This document shows, piece after piece, positions 57,738-64,000 of a DNA stretch of 64,000 bases. Each line of letters opens with the position of its first letter. The first letter of the stretch is position 1. The position numbers were made by a program, and so were the translations under genes. The stretch lies in NCBI GenBank assembly GCA_003129525.1, contig CP029329.1:1779501-1843500 (forward strand). Direction: 5' to 3'. The DNA comes from Clostridium beijerinckii (GTDB taxonomy: Bacteria; Bacillota; Clostridia; Clostridiales; Clostridiaceae). Below the pieces are notes generated by a model that had not been told where the DNA came from, did no database searches, and saw only the letters and a program-made list of their open reading frames with translations.

Positions 57738-60257
57738 TTGGAAAAATACTGTATTAATTCATGGGCTCAGATAATTGAACTATTAAATAGTAATGTTCAA
57801 ACTGGAGTTAGTGAAAATGATTGTGAAGCAATAAGATTAAAACATGGTACAAATAAAATTGATTTACCAAGTGGAAATGGGCTTTATAAGCATATATTTA
57901 ATGCGTTAAAACAAAAAGGTATAATTATATATATAATAATTACAATAATATTATTTGTATTTAGATTTTATTTATTTGGTGGAATAGTAGCATTAATATT
58001 AATATCAAATTTAATAATACTAATAATGCATACTACAAAAAGAGATAAAGAAATTGGAGTTTTAGAAAGATTGAATTCTGCAGATATAGTAGTTATTAGA
58101 GATGGAATACAAAAAAATATAAAGTCTGAAGAATTGGTAATGGGAGATATAGTTAAATTTAATAGAGATTCAGTTATTCCGGCAGATTTAAGAATAATAA
58201 GTGCTAAAGATATAAAAGTAGATGAAAAGAGTATAACAGGAGAAACTTTTTATAAAGAAAAATTTGAAAGTAAAATAATAGGTAATATTTATTCACTTTC
58301 AGATATGAAAAACATATTATTTAAAGGTTCTGTAATAAAATCTGGTGATGGCTTAGGAATAGTTATTGCTACTGGAAACTTTACGCAACTAGGAAGAGTC
58401 CTTGCAATGCTTACTTATGCAAGTAATAGGAAACATAACTTTGGAACAATGATATCAACGCTTTTAGAAAAATATTTATTAATATATTTTGTGAGTATCT
58501 TAATTATAGGTTCATATTTTGTGCATACAGGACAAGATATACAAAAAAAATACATATGTACAGCATTATTTGCATTAGGTTGCTTTCCAATTGCAACAAT
58601 TGCAAAATTGATTTTTAATAGTGTAGTTAAAAGTTTTTTTAATCAAAATATTGAAATAATAAATTTCTCGGTATTTAATTTAATTAAAGATGTTAATATT
58701 TTATTTTTAGATAAGGTTGGATCTATAAGTAAAAAAGAAATGATTGTAAAAAAGATATTTATTAATAATAGTGTAATATCTACAAGTGATTCATATTCAA
58801 AAGAAATAACCTTTGATAGAATAGTAGAAATATCATTAATATGTAATAATGCGATTTATAACGCAAGCAATGATAGTGGAAAAGGCGAATTAGATGAACT
58901 TGCTTTTTTAAGTTATGCTGCTAAAAAGAAAATTTATAAGGCCTCTATAGATAGTAAAAATTCAAGAACTTTAGAAATACCTATGGATTCTGATAAAAGA
59001 TTTTTGACTGTTGTAAGTAATTTCGATAGAAGATATAGGGCAAATACTAGAGGAAATGTGGATGATGTTTTAGAAAGATGTAAATATATTATGATAGAAG
59101 GTGTTGAGAGAGAGTTAACAGATGAATATAAAGCTATAATAAAAGATACAGATATGAATTTATCTATAGAAGGATTAATAACAGAGGGTTTAGCTTACAG
59201 AAACTTTAGTTATGAGCCATCTAAAGGTGAAAATATAGAAAGTAATTTGGTTTTTGTGGGTATAATTGGATTAGAAAATCCTCTTGAAGAAAATCTTAAA
59301 AATAGCATAGAACGTATTAAGGATAAGGCAATAGTACCTATATTATTTACCGAAGAAAGTAAATTGAGTGCTATAACAAATGCAAAAAAAGCAAATATAA
59401 TAAAGAATGATAATCAAGTAGTAGCAGGAATAGAATTAGATTCATTAAATCACCAAGAGCTTAGAGATTTACTTTGCAGAGTTAGAGTGTTTTGTAGAGT
59501 AAATCCTGAAATTAAATCAAAAATAGTTTCATTGTTCATAAAAGATGGACATAAGGTTGCGACTACAGGAGAAAATTTAGGCGATTTACCAGCCCTTAAT
59601 TTATCTAATGTTGGAATAGGCAAAGGAAAGGCATCTGTAATGGTAAAAAGATTATGTGATGTTTATATTCAAGAAAATTATTTAGATGGATTTTTCAAAA
59701 TAAGGGATTTTTCAAGAACATTTAGTAAGAATATAGATAGAGGCTTTAAAATGTACTTTATGACTATTCTTTCAGAACTTTTTGTTTTGCTAGGTTGCCT
59801 TATAATGGGACAAGCTGAAAGCTTAGATTTGTGGAACATCTTAGTTATAAATGGATTTTTATTTATTCCAGTATCTTTAATAATTTTGTTGAAACATGGA
59901 CGAGATATTAGTAATAATGAAGTGATAACTAGAGCTTCAATATTAAGTATAATTACTATGATTTCAATTTATAGGGTTGATGGTAAGGAAGCAACTTTAA
60001 TACCTTTAACCATTTTATCAATGGGAATTTTATTGTGTACATTGTTTAATAGCAATGTCTCTATAAGGAGATTGTCTAATGAATTAGTTATGGGAATAGT
60101 ATCGCTTTTAATAATTATTATAGCAATAGTTGCTGTTATTTTAATTAATAATATATTACCTAGAGATATAATTATAATTGAATTAGCAGTTTCAGTAATA
60201 TTTTTAATTATTTTTGAAATTTTAATTAGAAAGTGGCAAAACTCATTAATGAGGTGA
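57738..60257 (+). CDS. Degenerate P-type ATPase-like membrane protein
   Basis: Encodes 839 residues from TTG with GGTGGGG upstream. The overall fold is that of a P2-type pump, with TGE in SITGETFYKEK and ten or so membrane helices. Key sites have drifted: the phosphorylation motif DKTGT reads DKVGS (FLDKVGSISKKEM), the KGAPE nucleotide motif is changed to RGNVDD, the hinge TGDGVNDAPAL is TGENLGDLPAL, and the M4 PEGL is FPIA. The frame is intact, so it is retained but probably not a normal ATP-driven cation pump. It lies between spoVAE and comEC. Confidence 0.85.
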   Translation: MEKYCINSWAQIIELLNSNVQTGVSENDCEAIRLKHGTNKIDLPSGNGLYKHIFNALKQKGIIIYIIITIILFVFRFYLFGGIVALILISNLIILIMHTTKRDKEIGVLERLNSADIVVIRDGIQKNIKSEELVMGDIVKFNRDSVIPADLRIISAKDIKVDEKSITGETFYKEKFESKIIGNIYSLSDMKNILFKGSVIKSGDGLGIVIATGNFTQLGRVLAMLTYASNRKHNFGTMISTLLEKYLLIYFVSILIIGSYFVHTGQDIQKKYICTALFALGCFPIATIAKLIFNSVVKSFFNQNIEIINFSVFNLIKDVNILFLDKVGSISKKEMIVKKIFINNSVISTSDSYSKEITFDRIVEISLICNNAIYNASNDSGKGELDELAFLSYAAKKKIYKASIDSKNSRTLEIPMDSDKRFLTVVSNFDRRYRANTRGNVDDVLERCKYIMIEGVERELTDEYKAIIKDTDMNLSIEGLITEGLAYRNFSYEPSKGENIESNLVFVGIIGLENPLEENLKNSIERIKDKAIVPILFTEESKLSAITNAKKANIIKNDNQVVAGIELDSLNHQELRDLLCRVRVFCRVNPEIKSKIVSLFIKDGHKVATTGENLGDLPALNLSNVGIGKGKASVMVKRLCDVYIQENYLDGFFKIRDFSRTFSKNIDRGFKMYFMTILSELFVLLGCLIMGQAESLDLWNILVINGFLFIPVSLIILLKHGRDISNNEVITRASILSIITMISIYRVDGKEATLIPLTILSMGILLCTLFNSNVSIRRLSNELVMGIVSLLIIIIAIVAVILINNILPRDIIIIELAVSVIFLIIFEILIRKWQNSLMR

Positions 60258-60258
60258 G

Positions 60259-61962
60259 TTGATGTTTTCTAAAAAGATAGAGGAAGTAGCAAATCCATTA
60301 GTATATATTTTTTTAACACTAGCTATTAGTTGTATTTATTATGGAATAAATCAAGGATTTAAGGGGCTTGCAATATTTATTGTGGCCTTCTTTTTTATTT
60401 GTTTATTTTATTACTGTGGAATTAGTTTTACATGCATTATGATTATATTTTTTATTATTGGAATCCTTATTAATTTTTCATATTATAGAATTGAAAATGA
60501 AATAAGTGGTGAAGTAAGAATAGTAAAAGTGAATAACTATAGTATTATAGGAGATTATGAAGGAAAAAATATTATATTAAAAACTAATAAGAAAGCTTTA
60601 TATGTTGGAGAAAAATATAAAGTTACAGGAGAAGTTCAAAATATACAAGATAAAAGTAATGGGGTTGTCGGGGAGCTTGAACCGAAAACAATGACTAAAG
60701 TTAATGGCGATTTTATAACTAAACTTTATGATTTGAAAAGAAAAATATATACTAATTTAGAAGAAAACTTAGGTAGACGAAAAGCGGGATTAATAGCATC
60801 AATTGCTTTTGGATATTCTGATTATTTAGATGAAGAAGATAAGGAAGATATGAAAAACTTCGGGGTCATACATAGTATAAGTGTTTCAGGATTACATGTA
60901 GCTATAGTTTATGGGTTTTTAAGGATTTTTATAGGCGGTAAGTTTGGACTTTTAGCTACAATGATATATGTAATATTTACTGGGTATAATTATTCGAGTA
61001 TAAGAGCTTTCGCAATGCTTTCATGTGTAGAAGTGGGACATATATTAAAAAGGAATAATAGTTCAATTTCAGCACTATGTCTTTCAGCTATGATTTTAAT
61101 AATTTACCAACCCTATAGTATTTTTAGTATATCTTTTCATTTGTCTTATTTAGCTACACTTGGAATAATAATGTTTAATAAGAAATTTAATAATATACTA
61201 TATAAACTGCATGTTAAGTTAAGAGAACCATTAAGCTTAACATTAAGTGCACAAGTTTTTACAATACCATATTTAATCTTGATATTTAAAGATTTTTCTG
61301 CAAATTTCATTATTGGTAATTTATTTTTAGTTCCATTTGTAGATCTTATAGTTATTACTGGAAATATATTAGCACTTACATATGTTTGTCCAAGATTATT
61401 CGATTTTTGGTGTTATTTAAATTTAAATATAATAAAAATATTTGACTGGATGTTAAATACCATTGATAAAATTTCATTACCTATGTTTTATGGAAATGAG
61501 TATGTAGTGTTTTTTTATTTATTTTTAATGTTAAGTTTTTATTTCGTTAGGAAAGGATATAAAAAATTTATTTACCTTCCACTTATATCTATTTTAGTAA
61601 TAGTAATTCAAATATATAGTCCAATTCTTAATATAAAATATTATACAGAAGGAGCTATTTTAATTAGTTATAGAAATCAAAGAGTGCTTATTGCCAATAA
61701 AAATCAAATTGACTTAAAAAGGCTTTCAGAAGCTACACTAGCAACAAAATCATATAGACAGGGAAAATCAATAAGTATAGATGGTATTTGTAATATTAAA
61801 TTACAAGGGAAGAATTATATTTTAGAGACTTCAAAAGAAAAATATTTATTAAAAATGGTTAGTAGTAAGGAGTCAAGTGAATATGATATAATAAATTTTA
61901 AAGATGGACTTACGAATAAAATATTTGTAATAAATGGAGAAGCAATAGAAATATGCTCATAG
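60259..61962 (+). CDS. ComEC/Rec2-type competence-domain protein lacking the lactamase domain
   Basis: Encodes 566-567 residues (TTG 60259 or ATG 60262, with GAGGTGAG upstream; it starts right at the ATPase gene's end). ComEC forms the DNA uptake channel. N-terminal membrane helices and OB-like segment (residues 75-140) precede the competence domain: FGVIHSISVSGLHVAIVYGF, RAFAMLSCVEVGHILKRNNS and ISFHLSYLATLGIIMFNKKF. The usual C-terminal metallo-beta-lactamase domain is absent; the last 100 residues are a short soluble tail. Confidence 0.88.
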   Translation: MMFSKKIEEVANPLVYIFLTLAISCIYYGINQGFKGLAIFIVAFFFICLFYYCGISFTCIMIIFFIIGILINFSYYRIENEISGEVRIVKVNNYSIIGDYEGKNIILKTNKKALYVGEKYKVTGEVQNIQDKSNGVVGELEPKTMTKVNGDFITKLYDLKRKIYTNLEENLGRRKAGLIASIAFGYSDYLDEEDKEDMKNFGVIHSISVSGLHVAIVYGFLRIFIGGKFGLLATMIYVIFTGYNYSSIRAFAMLSCVEVGHILKRNNSSISALCLSAMILIIYQPYSIFSISFHLSYLATLGIIMFNKKFNNILYKLHVKLREPLSLTLSAQVFTIPYLILIFKDFSANFIIGNLFLVPFVDLIVITGNILALTYVCPRLFDFWCYLNLNIIKIFDWMLNTIDKISLPMFYGNEYVVFFYLFLMLSFYFVRKGYKKFIYLPLISILVIVIQIYSPILNIKYYTEGAILISYRNQRVLIANKNQIDLKRLSEATLATKSYRQGKSISIDGICNIKLQGKNYILETSKEKYLLKMVSSKESSEYDIINFKDGLTNKIFVINGEAIEICS

Positions 61963-62164
61963 ATATCCATACTTATGCGTATATCTGGCGGAAATAAGAA
62001 CATGAATTTGTTACAGTTACTGAAAATTTTGATAGGTGAACAAGTTGTACCAAAAATACTAGATTCAAAAGGAAGCGCACACAGAGAAATTTGGAAGAAC
62101 GAAATGTAAAATTTCGATTTGGGGTATTTATATAAAGTTATTTTTATATGAGAGGAAAATTAAA

Positions 62165-63199
62165 TTGATTAATTATGAAGTTTATGAACAAGAAATTGAA
62201 AAAGGTAATGTGAAAAATGGATATATATTTTGTGGATTAGATGAAGAGCTTATTAAGGATGGGATAAGTCTAATTATTAAAAGAGAAGTATCTGAAGAGT
62301 TTAAAGAACTTAATTTAATAAGAATAGATGGTATGAATACGAGTTTTGATGATATTATGAATGCTTGTGAAACAATGCCTTTTATGAGTGAAAAAAAAGT
62401 TGTTGTTATTTATAGAGCAAGTTTTTTGCAGGACAAAAGTGATTCTACAGGTACTAAAATATATAATGATATTAAGAAATATGTAGAAAATCTACCGCCT
62501 GATACTATTTTGATAATGTATTATTTATTAAATGATAAGAGAGATAGACCTAACAAAAATAAAAAATTAACGACTATAAGTAAGTTTTTACCTATAGTAT
62601 ATTGTGATAAGCTAAAGAAAGATAAATATTTAAAAAAGGTTTCGGAGATATTTAAAGAAAAAGGAAAGCAAATTGGAAGAGTTGAATTAATGTATTTTTG
62701 TGATAAGGTACAAAGTAATTTTGATATTATAAAAAGAGAGGCAGATAAGCTTATATCATATTGTGAAGGTAGAGATATAAAGAAAGATGATATTAATTTA
62801 CTTATTTTAAATTCTCATGAAGATGATATTTTTGATTTAGTAGAATTAATAGCTGTAAGGAAGATTGATAAGGCCATAGACATAATGAAAGAAATTTTAT
62901 ATAAATCAGATCAACATATGCTTATAATAAGTGCAATTGAAAAACACTTTTTAAGATTATACGAAATAAAGGTTAAAATTGCTAACGGAAAAAGATTAGA
63001 TGATATTATATCAGAATATAGATTACCACAATTTGTATGCGAAAAATTAATAACACAAACTAATAGATTTACACAAAAACAATTAATGGAATTAATTAAA
63101 CTTTGTGTAAAAACAGAAACAAAATTAAAATCCACAGGATTAGACAAAAATATGGAGATGGAATTTCTCCTTATAAATACCCTTACAGTGAAAAAATAA
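62165..63199 (+). CDS. holA: DNA polymerase III delta subunit HolA
   Basis: Encodes 344 residues from TTG with GAGAGG upstream. HolA is the clamp-opening subunit of the clamp loader. N-terminal NGYIFCGLDEELIKDGISLI, EFKELNLIRIDGMNTSFDDI, CETMPFMSEKKVVVIYRASF and C-terminal SDQHMLIISAIEKHFLRLYE are typical. The arrangement comEC-holA-rpsT(opposite)-gpr is conserved in Firmicutes, which supports both neighbours. Confidence 0.94.
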   Translation: MINYEVYEQEIEKGNVKNGYIFCGLDEELIKDGISLIIKREVSEEFKELNLIRIDGMNTSFDDIMNACETMPFMSEKKVVVIYRASFLQDKSDSTGTKIYNDIKKYVENLPPDTILIMYYLLNDKRDRPNKNKKLTTISKFLPIVYCDKLKKDKYLKKVSEIFKEKGKQIGRVELMYFCDKVQSNFDIIKREADKLISYCEGRDIKKDDINLLILNSHEDDIFDLVELIAVRKIDKAIDIMKEILYKSDQHMLIISAIEKHFLRLYEIKVKIANGKRLDDIISEYRLPQFVCEKLITQTNRFTQKQLMELIKLCVKTETKLKSTGLDKNMEMEFLLINTLTVKK

Positions 63200-63271
63200 A
63201 GAAAAATTTATATCCTAGCCATCAGATAATATGAATCAACCGAGCGCAGTACCCGTAATTTGCGCAAAAAA

Positions 63272-63301
63272 ATAACCCATCTAGTGATAGATGGGTTTTT
63301 A
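63272..63301 (-). terminator. Bidirectional terminator between holA and rpsT
   Basis: AACCCATCTA pairs with TAGATGGGTT around a GTGA loop; A-rich on the left and TTTTTAAG on the right, so it can end both the + strand holA and - strand rpsT transcripts. Confidence 0.85.
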
Positions 63302-63304
63302 AGA

Positions 63305-63568
63305 TTAAGCCATAGCGCTTAACTTTGTAGCTAATCTTGATTTCTTTCTAGCAGCCATGTTCTTATGAACAACTCCCTTAGAAGCAGCCATGTCTAATGA
63401 CTTAACAACTGATGTATATAAAGTTTTAGCTTCTTCACTATTCTTAGCTTCTACAGCAACTTCAAACTTCTTTATAGCAGTCTTTAAAGCAGACTTAACC
63501 ATTCTATTGTTTAAAGTTTTAGTTTGAGTAACTTTAATTCTCTTTTTAGCTGATTTTATATTTGCCAT
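63305..63568 (-). CDS. rpsT: 30S ribosomal protein S20
   Basis: Encodes 87 residues on the minus strand: [40 protein letters not shown] and a tail [21 protein letters not shown]20 binds 16S rRNA early in 30S assembly. AAGGGGGTG precedes its ATG. It is divergent from gpr, a conserved arrangement. Confidence 0.98.
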   Translation of the reverse strand: MANIKSAKKRIKVTQTKTLNNRMVKSALKTAIKKFEVAVEAKNSEEAKTLYTSVVKSLDMAASKGVVHKNMAARKKSRLATKLSAMA

Positions 63569-63651
63569 TCTTAATTCACCCCCTTAAATTTTTATAGGGT
63601 CTCTGCAGTTTTTGGGGAAATCTGCGTACGAGTTCATATTCAACAAACCTT

Positions 63652-63680
63652 ATTATAGCATCAGAGGTTATGTAATTCAA
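63652..63680 (-). promoter_or_regulatory. Sigma-A promoter of rpsT
   Basis: On the minus strand TTGAAT (63680-63675) and TATAAT (63657-63652) are separated by 17 nt, about 85 nt upstream of the rpsT start. Confidence 0.75.
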
Positions 63681-63740
63681 GTATTAAATTCAAAGAAAAA
63701 GGAAAAATAAAACTGACTAAATATATAATGAGGTGTTTAT

Positions 63741-64000
63741 ATGATAAATGTTAGAACAGATCTAGTACTTGAAGCAAGGGAAATATATAAAGAAAACCAT
63801 AAGGCAGAAGGAGATATCGATGGAATTGAAGTTATTGAAGAAAGTGAAAAGAATATTAAAGTAACTACAGTAAAAGTAAAAAATGAAGAAGGAGCTCAAA
63901 AAATTGGAAAACCAAAAGGGAATTATGTAACTATAGATATTCCTGATTTTACTGCTTATGATGGAGAAACTATGGACAGAGTTTCTGAGGTGGTATCAGA
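63741..64000 (+). CDS. gpr: Spore germination protease GPR (3' end beyond window)
   Basis: The first 86 codons are visible, starting at ATG 63741 with GAGGTG upstream. GPR degrades small acid-soluble proteins at germination. N-terminal propeptide MINVRTDLVLEAREIYKENH is typical, followed by KVTTVKVKNEEGAQKIGKPK and GNYVTIDIPDFTAYDGETMD. The window ends inside the gene. It belongs with the other sporulation genes, but it is transcribed separately from spoVA. Confidence 0.93.
   Translation, partial: MINVRTDLVLEAREIYKENHKAEGDIDGIEVIEESEKNIKVTTVKVKNEEGAQKIGKPKGNYVTIDIPDFTAYDGETMDRVSEVVS

Overview
The window is AT-rich chromosomal DNA (roughly 30% GC by eye) from an endospore-forming, motile member of Clostridium sensu stricto. 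The support is gene content: a large clostridial flagellar cluster with a fused FliR-FlhB, the CsrA/FliW system, the sporulation operon spoIIAA-spoIIAB-sigF, spoVACDE and the germination protease gpr. Almost all genes are on the + strand with strong AGGAGG-type ribosome sites. I cannot name the species from the sequence.

Layout. 0.3-10 kb is the late flagellar operon: a near-perfect sigma-D promoter, then flgM-flgN-flgK-flgL-fliW-csrA-flaG-(hypothetical)-fliS-fliD-fliT-like. 10-12.4 kb is the flagellin gene with a long leader. 12.4-16.2 kb is an accessory patch: a small unknown gene, a yjfB motility gene with a coiled-coil partner, a decayed second copy of that pair, a dead LAGLIDADG homing endonuclease, another gene remnant and a divergent flagellin paralogue. 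16.6 kb carries a c-di-GMP-I riboswitch and terminator ahead of the early flagellar operon (17-40.3 kb): flgBC-fliEFGHIJK-flgD-(TIGR02530-like)-flgE-flbD-fliL-fliO-fliP-fliQ-fliR/flhB-flhA-flhF-flhG-ycgR-sigD-swrB-like-two rod/hook genes. 40.5-53 kb holds a CBS-type inorganic pyrophosphatase, a Fic protein, a Ca2+-type P-ATPase, a group II intron inserted in a giant palindrome, a second related palindrome, dinB and a Lon-like protease. 53-63 kb is sporulation (spoIIA, spoVA), a degenerate P-type ATPase, a short ComEC, holA, rpsT and the start of gpr.

Most notable: two self-splicing group I introns interrupt genes of one regulatory circuit. FliW sequesters CsrA, and CsrA represses flagellin translation. 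(1) fliW is split by an IStron (group I intron plus tnpB), and the last 19 codons of fliW lie 2 kb downstream, directly before csrA. (2) The flagellin gene carries a 358-nt group I intron whose first 45 nt re-encode the flagellin C-terminus, so spliced and unspliced messages both give a 526-residue flagellin differing at one residue. That residue lies in the intron's own P1-extension helix. The flagellin leader carries a CsrA-type hairpin with loop ACAAGGATG.

Other unusual structure: a 10-bp inverted repeat that separates a strong Shine-Dalgarno from the spoIIAA start by about 130 nt; long palindromic elements with compensatory arm changes; and two families of dispersed hairpin repeats, one of which sits repeatedly at gene junctions inside the flagellar operons.
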